A stretch of 17,721 bases of DNA from Bacilli bacterium (GCA_028287455.1 JAQBPP010000107.1:1-17721); one strand, 5' to 3'. Counted from the first letter of the stretch, positions 7,631 through 14,537 are shown. Translations and numbers: made by a program. Notes: generated by a model from the letters alone, not told the origin.

Positions 7631-8878
7631 GTGCGTGCTCGAGTGAAATGGATCCAAAAAATTGGATTGCTGTTTACAGTTGGTTTACTTGTTTCCCTTA
7701 GCATTTACAGAGAAGCGCCAGCTGCAATTGCTGCTGATCAATCAGTTGATCCAGCTCCCACAAGCGAGTCTGGCGTTCTAGTTGATCTTCAAACAGGCCA
7801 GCTGTTATGGTCAAAAAACCCCCATCTGCATGAATATCCTGCTTCCATTACGAAAATCATCACCGCGGAGCTCGCACTGGAACACTCGGCGCTCACCGAT
7901 CAAGTCATCACACCGAAACAGGCGACTGAAGTAGAAGGCAATCGAGTGTATTTGCTGTCAGGCGAATCGGTGACGATGAAACAAATGCTCTACGGCCTCT
8001 TGATTGACTCCGGCAATGATGCGGCCGTGGCGATTGCCGATCATATTTCCGGCACTGTCAGCAGCTTTGCCGACTTAATGAACGAAAAAGCTAAATCGCT
8101 CGGGGCCACCGATACTCATTTTGTTACCCCAAATGGACTTCACGACCCAAACCATTACAGTTCTGCCTATGACATGGCCCTAATTGCACGTGATGCAATG
8201 AAGAATGCAGAGTTTCGCACGATAGTGAGTACAAAAACTTACAGCTGGCACAGCCAAGGTTGGGATGCTGAATTAGACAACCTGAACCAGATGTTGTGGA
8301 CCTACGACGGGGCCACAGGAATTAAAACAGGCTTTACCGATCAAGCCGAGCAAACGATAGTTGTGTCAGCAACGCGTAACGGCCGCCAGTTGTTAGCAGT
8401 GCTAATGCATTCCAGTACGCAAAATTTGATTCACCAGGATGCAGCACGCGTTTTGGACTACGGCTTTAATCAATTTAAAACTGTTACAGTCAACCAATCC
8501 GGCGACGTCATCATTGAACAAGGGCGGCCAGTAACGATTTCGACGACGCTTGCCTATGATGTCCCGCTTTCCGATACGGATGCGATGCGAACCACGATCA
8601 ATTACACCCCGCCAACACCGCCGTATGGAAAAGGTTCACGAGTAGGTACGATCACACTTTGGCACCATCAAACGGCGGTCATACAGTCTGACCTCTTGGC
8701 GGCAGATGACGTTAAACGGGTAGAGAACACTGCCACCGCCGCTGCCACTGCCTCACCTTACTTTTGGTTAAAAAATGCCCTCACTCTGATCTTCACTGTG
8801 GCAGTGTTGCTGTTGATTTTGCGGATTACCCGCGTAAAACGTACTGCTTCCTATGAAAAAAGACAGGGTGGATTTTAA
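7631..8878 (+). CDS. D-alanyl-D-alanine carboxypeptidase (PBP5 family, C-terminal membrane anchor)
   Basis: A penicillin-binding serine peptidase that trims the terminal D-Ala from peptidoglycan stem peptides. The three active-site motifs are SITK (residues 72-75), SGN (127-129) and KTG (232-234). A signal peptide with a likely cut after APAAIAA precedes the mature part. The C-terminus has a clear membrane segment (ALTLIFTVAVLLLILRI) and a basic tail, unlike the amphipathic anchor of the dacF product in this window. Two GTG starts are possible: 7631, nearly touching AAGGAA, and 7643, which has better spacing and gives a cleaner signal peptide (MKWIQKIG). The gene is divergent from the rib operon. 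Confidence 0.92.
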   Translation: MRARVKWIQKIGLLFTVGLLVSLSIYREAPAAIAADQSVDPAPTSESGVLVDLQTGQLLWSKNPHLHEYPASITKIITAELALEHSALTDQVITPKQATEVEGNRVYLLSGESVTMKQMLYGLLIDSGNDAAVAIADHISGTVSSFADLMNEKAKSLGATDTHFVTPNGLHDPNHYSSAYDMALIARDAMKNAEFRTIVSTKTYSWHSQGWDAELDNLNQMLWTYDGATGIKTGFTDQAEQTIVVSATRNGRQLLAVLMHSSTQNLIHQDAARVLDYGFNQFKTVTVNQSGDVIIEQGRPVTISTTLAYDVPLSDTDAMRTTINYTPPTPPYGKGSRVGTITLWHHQTAVIQSDLLAADDVKRVENTATAAATASPYFWLKNALTLIFTVAVLLLILRITRVKRTASYEKRQGGF

Positions 8879-8891
8879 TCCACACCTGTCT
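8855..8891 (-). terminator. Rho-independent terminator, convergent genes
   Basis: Two 7-bp stems, AGACAGG/CCTGTCT and GTGGATT/AATCCAC, separated by one bulged base, form a hairpin. On the minus strand it is followed by TTTTTT, a good terminator for the small gene at 8905-9051. On the plus strand there is no T run. The hairpin overlaps the last codons and stop of the forward carboxypeptidase gene. Confidence 0.82.
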
Positions 8892-8904
8892 CTAAATCTC
8901 TTCT

Positions 8905-9051
8905 TTATCGCGCCGCAATCGGCATACGGCTGCCAAAACGCAGAAACCACTTCGCCAAATTCGGGAACATAGGTTGTACTACCCCGACAAATCCGCGCAG
9001 CATGCCAAACCAACGAAAAACGGCTGGTAGAAACGTCAATATCCCTGCCAT
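8905..9051 (-). CDS. Small protein of 48 residues, function unknown
   Basis: The protein begins MAGILTFLPAVFRWFGMLRG and ends PNLAKWFLRFGSRMPIAAR. It is hydrophobic with spaced arginines, so it could be an amphipathic or membrane-associated peptide. The ATG at 9049-9051 follows AGGAGGGG by about 8-10 bases; a GTG directly before it (9052-9054) is an alternative. A terminator with a T6 run follows 14 bases after the stop, so it looks like a real gene. It lies 80 bases below lysA without a clear terminator between them. I do not recognise the family. Its ribosome binding site is in the 3' arm of a hairpin (9057-9109). Confidence 0.65.
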   Translation of the reverse strand: MAGILTFLPAVFRWFGMLRGFVGVVQPMFPNLAKWFLRFGSRMPIAAR

Positions 9052-9056
9052 CACAA

Positions 9057-9109
9057 AGTCCCCTCCTATCATTCCTGCCAGTTTATGCAGGGTATGATCA
9101 AAGGGGACT
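9057..9109 (-). promoter_or_regulatory. Three-part hairpin covering the ribosome binding site of the 48-residue protein
   Basis: Three nested inverted repeats: AGTCCCCT/AGGGGACT (8 bp, perfect), ATCAT/ATGAT (5 bp) and CCTGC/GCAGG (5 bp) around an 8-base loop. In the minus-strand RNA the 3' arm contains most of the Shine-Dalgarno sequence AGGAGGGG. The T run after it is only three bases, so it is a poor terminator for lysA. Translation control is the more likely role, but this is inferred. Confidence 0.6.
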
Positions 9110-9131
9110 AGGGTTAGTGCCTACTATTGCA

Positions 9132-10466
9132 TTATTTTTGCAAAGAAGGTGTTTGCATACGAGCCGGAATTCTGTCCAACCTCACCAAATCATCAAGCGA
9201 TTCACGACGCACTACTTCTTCTGCTTCTCCGCCGCTCACAAAAACCACTGCCGGACGGCCAATGCGATTGTAGTTGCTGGCCATCGAATAGTTATAAGCG
9301 CCGGTGCAAGAAACTGCCAGAATGTCGCCCGCTTCGGCATGAGGGATGGCCACATCCCAAATCAACATGTCGCCGGATTCACAGCATTTGCCGGCGATCG
9401 AAACCGTCTCGACTGGCTCTTCCAACATACGACTGGCAACAGCTGCCTCATACTTGGCTTGGTACAGCGCAGGGCGAGGATTGTCGGTCATGCCGCCATC
9501 CACCGCAAGATACGTGCGTACACCTGGAATCACTTTTTTCGATCCGATTGTATACAACGTGGTTCCTGCAGCGCCAACGATGGAGCGTCCTGGTTCAATC
9601 ACTACTTTGGGCAATGGCAAGCCATGCTGGTCAAATGAATGTTTCACCGCAGAGGCAATGGCCTCAATATACTGTTCCGGTGCTAACGGGGTATCACCTT
9701 CTTGATAGCGAATGCCAAATCCACCGCCGACATTTAAGACGGATAAGTTTGCACCCGCACTGTTGACCGCCCATTCATATAACCGGGATACCCGCTCAAT
9801 GGCCAAGGCAAACCCTTCTGTGATAAAGATGCTTGAACCAATATGCGAATGCAATCCGATTAACTGAATACCTTCGGTTTGCAGCGCTTGTTCAATTGCG
9901 CGATGCGCCGTTTCGTTGGAAACGTCAAAGCCAAATTTCGAATCCTGCTGACCCGTGGAAATGTAATCATGCGTATGGGCGTCAACCCCTGGTGTTACGC
10001 GCAGCAGCACTTTCGCGAAGATGCCCCGCTGCCTGCATAATGCGCCAAGCAGCTGCATTTCATGGAAATTATCTATTACAAATGCGCCAATGCCTGCATC
10101 CAGCGCATACTCCAGCTCTTCAGGCGTCTTGTTGTTGCCATGAAAATGGATGCGCTCTGCCGGGAATGACGCGCTGAGCGCGGTATAAAGTTCACCCATG
10201 GACACAACATCAAGGGATCCTCCTTCTTCCTCCACCAAGCGGCAAATCGCTTGTGTGCAAAACGCTTTGGAAGCATAAGCAACTTCATATTGCAATCCGC
10301 TGTTATCAAAACCGTTCCTGTAGGAGCGAATGATTTGGCGTATATACGTTTCATCATAAACGAACAAAGGAGAGCCATATTGGCTAACCAGTTCGGTAGT
10401 ATCGCAGCCCCCGATTTCTAAATGACCCAAATCGTTAATTCGACTTGTCCCGTGTAAATAGAACAT
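9132..10466 (-). CDS. lysA: Diaminopimelate decarboxylase (LysA)
   Basis: LysA decarboxylates meso-diaminopimelate to L-lysine, the last step of lysine synthesis, using pyridoxal phosphate. The PLP lysine is Lys67 in EVAYASKAF. Other family blocks are HFHGNNKTPEEL, GLHSHIGSS, NVGGGFGIRY, the catalytic CCESGDML and CTGAYNYSMASNYN. At 444 residues it has normal length. GAGGGG lies seven bases before the ATG. In B. subtilis lysA also follows the spoVA genes. A sigma-A promoter and a short hairpin are seen in the 96 bases upstream. Confidence 0.97.
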   Translation of the reverse strand: MFYLHGTSRINDLGHLEIGGCDTTELVSQYGSPLFVYDETYIRQIIRSYRNGFDNSGLQYEVAYASKAFCTQAICRLVEEEGGSLDVVSMGELYTALSASFPAERIHFHGNNKTPEELEYALDAGIGAFVIDNFHEMQLLGALCRQRGIFAKVLLRVTPGVDAHTHDYISTGQQDSKFGFDVSNETAHRAIEQALQTEGIQLIGLHSHIGSSIFITEGFALAIERVSRLYEWAVNSAGANLSVLNVGGGFGIRYQEGDTPLAPEQYIEAIASAVKHSFDQHGLPLPKVVIEPGRSIVGAAGTTLYTIGSKKVIPGVRTYLAVDGGMTDNPRPALYQAKYEAAVASRMLEEPVETVSIAGKCCESGDMLIWDVAIPHAEAGDILAVSCTGAYNYSMASNYNRIGRPAVVFVSGGEAEEVVRRESLDDLVRLDRIPARMQTPSLQK

Positions 10467-10491
10467 TCACTTACCCCTCTCCCATAGAAAA

Positions 10492-10516
10492 CAAAAAGCA
10501 CCCGCACAGTGGTGCT
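10492..10516 (-). terminator. Hairpin with T run before lysA (end of spoVAEa transcript)
   Basis: On the minus strand AGCACC pairs with GGTGCT around an 8-base loop, followed by TTTTTGTTTT. It has terminator form and lies 47 bases below the spoVAEa stop. It also falls at the first bases of the predicted lysA transcript. There it would be too close to the start to stop RNA polymerase easily, so it could end spoVAEa transcripts while forming the 5' end of lysA mRNA. Confidence 0.65.
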
Positions 10517-10528
10517 CATTTGGTATTA

Positions 10529-10558
10529 ATTTTACCATGAGAGTGAAGGGTGTGACAA
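10529..10558 (-). promoter_or_regulatory. Putative sigma-A promoter of lysA
   Basis: On the minus strand TTGTCA (10553-10558) and TAAAAT (10529-10534) are 18 bases apart, and the -10 is preceded by TGG, giving an extended -10. Transcription would start near 10521, just before the hairpin at 10497-10516. This separates lysA from the sporulation genes above it. Confidence 0.6.
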
Positions 10559-10562
10559 TGAA

Positions 10563-11159
10563 TTAGTTATTCTTGCCGAGTATCGCGCGAATCGCTGCAG
10601 TAGTTATTGGCGCACCTAACTCCAGACTATCCTTTCCTTTCATTTTGCCGGGATCCCCAATTCCTACCACCAATGGGCACTGAATGTCTTTTAGCACATC
10701 CACTGTATCCCCTTTGAGAAATAAGGTTCTCTTAGCAAGAGGTTCCCCGTTTTTATCGACTGCGTGTTCCAGCACGCGCCCATTGCAATCAATCGAGAAA
10801 TCCACCCGTGCGCCTTTCACATACGGAGTATGAGAGGCAACAGCAAGCACGCCGATAATTTCAATCGACGGGTGCTCGGCAACCGTCTGCAGCGCCTCTT
10901 CGCCCAGACCATAATGCCCGTCTCCATTATCATCAAACATGACGAGCACCGGATCATGCTCAGCCTGAAAAATCAAGAACAGAAGTTCTTCACCCGATAA
11001 AGGAGTAGGATTGCCCGCAGAGCGCGAAATCACACGAGCGCCAACTTGTGCTCCTGCCAGTTCCACTGCACGTTTTGCTACCTGATCTCCATCTGTAATC
11101 AAAATTACTTGACGCATGACTGCCGAGGATTGGGCCCCAGCTTCAGAATTCATCGCCAT
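10563..11159 (-). CDS. spoVAEa: Stage V sporulation protein AE, SpoVAEa type
   Basis: The protein from residue 15 on (MRQVILITDGDQVAKRAVEL) matches the soluble SpoVAEa family, with PVLVMFDDNGDGHYGLGE, GVLAVASHT, KGDTVDVL and VVGIGDPGKMKGKD. SpoVA proteins handle dipicolinic acid movement into and out of the spore, but SpoVAEa itself is not a membrane channel component and its role is unclear. It begins with a 14-residue extension; AGAGGA precedes the ATG at 11159, so the extension or the second ATG at 11153 is probably used. No other spoVA gene is present in this window. Confidence 0.9.
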   Translation of the reverse strand: MAMNSEAGAQSSAVMRQVILITDGDQVAKRAVELAGAQVGARVISRSAGNPTPLSGEELLFLIFQAEHDPVLVMFDDNGDGHYGLGEEALQTVAEHPSIEIIGVLAVASHTPYVKGARVDFSIDCNGRVLEHAVDKNGEPLAKRTLFLKGDTVDVLKDIQCPLVVGIGDPGKMKGKDSLELGAPITTAAIRAILGKNN

Positions 11160-11228
11160 TCATCCTCTCTGATCATGATGTTCATGAACAAAGACAGTAT
11201 CTGCTCAAGATAATTCAAGCAGCTAGCG

Positions 11229-11351
11229 TTAGAGTTCCTGCGCATCTGACAGCTGACGATAGTTGTGCATATTGACAACGCGATAATAAACAAACCCGGA
11301 GGCGCAGATAATCAGGATGAAAAACATCATCATCCAGCGAAATTTACGCAT
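11229..11351 (-). CDS. Small membrane protein of 40 residues, function unknown
   Basis: The peptide has a basic start (MRKFRW), a hydrophobic stretch rich in M, F, I and L (MMMFFILIICASGFVYY) and a polar end (QLSDAQEL). It would be a single membrane span. AGGTGG lies five bases before the ATG at 11349-11351. It sits between sigF and spoVAEa, 60 bases below the sigF stop, where B. subtilis has the large spoVA genes. I do not recognise a family; sporulation expression is a guess from position. An inverted repeat AAATCTG/CAGATTT (11372-11403) lies in its leader. Confidence 0.6.
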   Translation of the reverse strand: MRKFRWMMMFFILIICASGFVYYRVVNMHNYRQLSDAQEL

Positions 11352-11411
11352 CCGGGCCACCTGCCTTTTTCAAATCTGCTTATCACATAGCATGGACAGA
11401 TTTTGCAAAGG

Positions 11412-12170
11412 TTAATCTGGATTTCCCAACTGTTCTCTAATTTCACTCAAAATTTTCTTCTCGAGCCTGGATACCTGCACTTGTGAAATTCCCAATACTT
11501 CTGCCACTTCCGACTGTGTTTTGTCCTGGAAAAACCGCAGGAAAACAATGAGCCGTTCCCGTTCCGGGAGTCTCGACAGTGCATCGTGCAGCGACAGTCG
11601 ATCAAACCACTTTTCCTGATTTTCATCGGCGATCTGATCCATCAAATAGATGGGATCCCCGTCATTTTCAAAGACAGTTTCATGAATGGAAGCCGGTTGG
11701 CGCAGCGCTTCTTGGGCAAACACCACCTCGGTTGGTTCAATGCCGAGCGCCTGAGCAACTTCATTAATATGCGGCTGTCTGCCCAATTGAGCTGCCAGTT
11801 CATCTTTGACTCTACGAATTTGCCTGGCTTGTTCTTTCAGCGAACGAGAGATTTTGACGGTGGAATCATCGCGTAAAAAACGTTGGATTTCACCGATAAT
11901 CATGGGTACTGCATAAGTAGAAAACTTCACGTCGAACGATAAATCAAACTTATCGATCGCTTTCATCAATCCAATACAGCCGATCTGAAAGAGATCATCC
12001 GCGTCATACCCTCTACCCAGGAAACGCTGAACTACCGACCAGACTAATCGTTGATTCGCGATTACAAGCTGCTCGCGCGCCGATGAATCTCCCGATTGAG
12101 ATTGCGCCAGGAGTTCCCTCACTTGTTGATCCGAAAATTTAAGCTGCGCAGGGGTCTGATTTGGCTTCAC
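11412..12170 (-). CDS. sigF: RNA polymerase sigma factor SigF (SpoIIAC)
   Basis: The first forespore-specific sigma factor. Region 2 is seen as ANQRLVWSVVQRFLGRGYDA followed by DDLFQIGCIGLMKAIDKFD; then KFSTYAVPMIIGEIQRFLRDD; and a region 4 helix-turn-helix at QSEVAEVLGISQVQVSRLEK. At 252 residues it has normal SigF length, and the position directly after spoIIAB identifies it. The gap from spoIIAB is 16 bases. Activity is held by SpoIIAB until SpoIIAA is dephosphorylated in the forespore (known for the family). Confidence 0.97.
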   Translation of the reverse strand: MKPNQTPAQLKFSDQQVRELLAQSQSGDSSAREQLVIANQRLVWSVVQRFLGRGYDADDLFQIGCIGLMKAIDKFDLSFDVKFSTYAVPMIIGEIQRFLRDDSTVKISRSLKEQARQIRRVKDELAAQLGRQPHINEVAQALGIEPTEVVFAQEALRQPASIHETVFENDGDPIYLMDQIADENQEKWFDRLSLHDALSRLPERERLIVFLRFFQDKTQSEVAEVLGISQVQVSRLEKKILSEIREQLGNPD

Positions 12171-12186
12171 CGCAAGTAACCCCCCA

Positions 12187-12627
12187 CTAGTGTGTCTCGA
12201 GTTGGCGGCTCTTCAAACGCTTCACCAATCGAACTTGAGTACCGCTTCCAACCTCCGAGGTCACTTCAATATCATCCATAAAACTCTCCATAATGGTAAA
12301 GCCCATCCCAGAGCGTTCCAGTTCTGGTTTGGAAGTATATAACGGTTGCCGGGCTTCTTCCAGATCAGAGATTCCCTTGCCTTGGTCAGAGAAGATTAAT
12401 TCAATCCGATCCTGATCGATCGAACAACTGATCTCCACCTCGCCGATTTTTCCTTCATATCCATGAATAATAGCGTTAGTCACAGCTTCGGATACTACCG
12501 TTTTGATTTCAGTTATTTCTTCCATCGTCGGATCCAACTGGGAAACGAATGCAGCAACTGCCACACGAGCAAAAGACTCATTTTCAGACAGGCTCTTAAA
12601 CACGAGCTTCATTTTATTCGTGCTCAC
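12187..12627 (-). CDS. spoIIAB: Anti-sigma F factor and SpoIIAA kinase SpoIIAB
   Basis: A Bergerat-fold ATPase/kinase. The N box is EIKTVVSEAVTNAIIHGYEG with Asn51, the G1 box FSDQGKGISDLEEA, and the G2 region ELERSGMGFTIMESFMDDIEV. It binds SigF and phosphorylates SpoIIAA. At 146 residues it has normal length. It starts with GTG inside the overlapping GTGA shared with the spoIIAA stop, the usual coupling in this operon. Confidence 0.97.
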   Translation of the reverse strand: MSTNKMKLVFKSLSENESFARVAVAAFVSQLDPTMEEITEIKTVVSEAVTNAIIHGYEGKIGEVEISCSIDQDRIELIFSDQGKGISDLEEARQPLYTSKPELERSGMGFTIMESFMDDIEVTSEVGSGTQVRLVKRLKSRQLETH

Positions 12628-12980
12628 ACGGATGCCTCCTTTAGATCCTCAAGTGCCTCAGATTCATCCGGATAAACCGTCATGATTTTCAACAACCCCG
12701 ACATTTCAAATAAAGTGCGCATGGCAGGTTTGAGTGCACACACTGCAGTACGCCCGCCAGCCTGTGCAACGCGTTTGTACCTGCCTAAAATGACACCCAG
12801 ACCGGAAGAATCCATAAATTCCAGACTGTCCAAATTAAGCACCAAATGTACGACATCCTTATCATCCAAACCGAGTTCCACCTGTTTGCGCACTTGTTCG
12901 GAAGTGTGATGATCCAATTCGCCTATTAAGCGTACAACTAGCACTCTACCTTTTTTTTCGCGCTCTACCTGCAAACTCAA
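12624..12980 (-). CDS. spoIIAA: Anti-anti-sigma factor SpoIIAA
   Basis: A STAS-domain protein that frees SigF by binding SpoIIAB when unphosphorylated. The phosphorylation site lies in SLEFMDSSGLGVILGRYK; Ser58 corresponds to the regulatory serine of B. subtilis. At 118 residues it has normal length. The start is a TTG at 12978-12980, well placed after AAGGGGTGA. First gene of the spoIIA operon. In B. subtilis dacF lies directly upstream; here a divergent regulator gene lies between them. Confidence 0.97.
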   Translation of the reverse strand: MSLQVEREKKGRVLVVRLIGELDHHTSEQVRKQVELGLDDKDVVHLVLNLDSLEFMDSSGLGVILGRYKRVAQAGGRTAVCALKPAMRTLFEMSGLLKIMTVYPDESEALEDLKEASV

Positions 12981-13024
12981 ATCTAGTCACCCCTTGTTGT
13001 TTCAAAAACTATCCAGAACAGATA

Positions 13025-13051
13025 ATTCTACACGTCAAGCAGTCTTTTCCT
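13025..13051 (-). promoter_or_regulatory. Sigma-H-like promoter of the spoIIA operon
   Basis: On the minus strand AGGAAAA (13045-13051) and GTAGAAT (13025-13031) match the sigma-H boxes (RnAGGAwWW and RnnGAAT). The spacer of 13 bases is one longer than the usual 11-12. The -35 lies inside a perfect inverted repeat, CAAGCAG-7 bases-CTGCTTG (13036-13056). SpoIIA is known to be sigma-H dependent in B. subtilis. Confidence 0.6.
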
Positions 13052-13055
13052 GCTT

Positions 13056-13083
13056 GCCGACAAAACAACCTCTTATTCGACCA
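13056..13083 (-). promoter_or_regulatory. Possible Spo0A boxes upstream of spoIIA
   Basis: On the minus strand TGGTCGAA (13076-13083) differs by one base from the Spo0A box TTGTCGAA, and TTGTCGGC (13056-13063) matches its first six bases. Both lie just upstream of the sigma-H-like -35, where Spo0A~P binds in B. subtilis spoIIA. The second match is weak. Confidence 0.4.
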
Positions 13084-13146
13084 AACGTTTTAAATTTCGA
13101 TTTTATTCGCACTGAAAAACTCTCTTTGAATTTTTCCTTTAATATA

Positions 13147-13175
13147 TTTACTTTTACGAAGTATATCTTTAAAAT
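13147..13175 (+). promoter_or_regulatory. Putative sigma-A promoter of the HTH/TPR regulator gene
   Basis: On the plus strand TTTACT (13147-13152) and TAAAAT (13170-13175) are 17 bases apart. An inverted repeat TACTT-TTACG-AAGTA (13149-13163) overlaps the -35 and the spacer and could be an operator, possibly for the regulator itself. Both are inferred from sequence. Confidence 0.45.
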
Positions 13176-13214
13176 AGAAGTAGACTATAGTTCAGATAAT
13201 AACGGAGGGGAAAC

Positions 13215-14510
13215 ATGAATTACTCTTCCCTTGGAACAGCAATTAAGGATTTGCGTCTTGAGAAGAAGTTGACTCAAACGGAACTTGGACAAGGCATTGT
13301 CAGCGCGAGCATGATCAGCCAGATCGAGTCCGACCATGTGACTCCTTCTCCAACGCTTTTGGCGCGTTTAGCGGACCGTTTACAAGTGGATGTAGAAGAT
13401 TTGCGTGAAAATCTGCAAGAGAAAATGACCCATTTAGGCTGGTATCGTGATGCCAAGTGCTTATACCAGGCTGGTTCTTATAGTCGTGCGTTAAAACCAT
13501 ACAGCAGATTGGCAGAACAACGTACACAGCACGTTGATTATTTGGAAATCCTGTTGGACTATGCTGAATGCCTGACGAATGTCCACCAGATCGATGACGC
13601 CTTGGAGCAATATACGCACGCTTATCACGAGGCAATTGCGGTTTGCAACCTGCAAGCGGCACTGCTTTCGCTAAGTCAATTGGCACGGCTTGAATCGACG
13701 CGCGGCAATGAACCGCTGGCCTACCTGCACCTCAGAAATGCTCATCAGATTCTGCTGTCTGACGACTCTATCCCGAATGCGAAACGAATTCCGATCCTTG
13801 CCCAATATGCAAAACATTGCTACCGGCTATTTTATCTAACTGAAGCCGAACAACTTTTGGAACAAGCCTATGCCCTCACTTTAGCCGAGCATTTCGAACA
13901 AGATAAATTGGTCAATATCTGCAAGGGATTAGGAATCGTTAAAAAACTGTTAAAACGTTATGATCAGGCTGCGCATTACTTTCAAGAGGCAGAGTCGCGA
14001 CTGCCGCTCTCAAGTTCTGAATCCGAACGGCTGCAGCTCATTTTGCATCAAGCGGGCGTCCTCACCCTGCTCGAACAGTACACGGAAGCTTATCAATTGC
14101 TGGATCAATGTTTAACCAGATTTACTATACTGGCTGAATCCCGCAACATTGCCAACTGCTACCACGAGTTATCGATTTGGGCGAACAAACAGGACAAATT
14201 GGAACAAGGCGTCGAATATGCGCAGAAGTCCCTCGCCGTGCTCGACGGTGAAAGTTGGGAAGCTGCTTTTGTTTATGAAATACTGTCGAGTCTCTATAAG
14301 AAGCTAGGTCAGCATGACCAAGGCTTGAAACAGTTGGAACGGGCCATGCGCATATTTATCTCACAAGGCTACCTGCGCTCTGCTTCGAAGTTGTCGGTGG
14401 CGCTGCAGCAGTGGCATCAAGAACTCAACCAGTATGAAGCAGCGATCGCAATTGGAATCGAATTCAGCCAATTAATCGACAATGCTAAGGTTCTGTTTTT
14501 AGACTCCTAA
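13215..14510 (+). CDS. HTH/TPR transcriptional regulator of RRNPP type (NprR/PlcR/Rgg-like)
   Basis: A 431-residue protein with an N-terminal XRE-type helix-turn-helix (about residues 7-62; TQTELGQGIVSASMISQIES, TPSPTLLARLADRLQVDVEDL). A long all-helical part of TPR-like repeats follows (about 75-420), with repeated A/Y/L patterns such as QIDDALEQYTHAYHEAIAV and KRYDQAAHYFQEAESRL. This is the layout of the RRNPP regulators, whose TPRs bind short secreted peptides. GGAGGGG lies four bases before the ATG. It is divergent from spoIIA and convergent with dacF. No small peptide gene follows: the terminator starts within 30 bases. Control of sporulation entry is inferred from position. Confidence 0.85.
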   Translation: MNYSSLGTAIKDLRLEKKLTQTELGQGIVSASMISQIESDHVTPSPTLLARLADRLQVDVEDLRENLQEKMTHLGWYRDAKCLYQAGSYSRALKPYSRLAEQRTQHVDYLEILLDYAECLTNVHQIDDALEQYTHAYHEAIAVCNLQAALLSLSQLARLESTRGNEPLAYLHLRNAHQILLSDDSIPNAKRIPILAQYAKHCYRLFYLTEAEQLLEQAYALTLAEHFEQDKLVNICKGLGIVKKLLKRYDQAAHYFQEAESRLPLSSSESERLQLILHQAGVLTLLEQYTEAYQLLDQCLTRFTILAESRNIANCYHELSIWANKQDKLEQGVEYAQKSLAVLDGESWEAAFVYEILSSLYKKLGQHDQGLKQLERAMRIFISQGYLRSASKLSVALQQWHQELNQYEAAIAIGIEFSQLIDNAKVLFLDS

Positions 14511-14537
14511 ACGCGCGTGTCGCATCTAATAACAAAC

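Noticed and set aside
8768..9013. Reverse 81-codon frame across the end of the forward carboxypeptidase gene
   Set aside because: It runs through the terminator hairpin and overlaps the better supported 48-residue gene in another frame, without a ribosome binding site.
11372..11403. Inverted repeat AAATCTG/CAGATTT after sigF as a terminator
   Set aside because: On the minus strand it is followed by GAAAAAGG, not a T run, so it does not terminate the sigF transcript by the usual mechanism.
12994..13218. Forward 74-codon frame overlapping the regulator start
   Set aside because: It covers the spoIIA promoter in A/T-rich sequence, has no ribosome binding site that I can see and no recognisable product; the overlap with the regulator ATG is likely chance.
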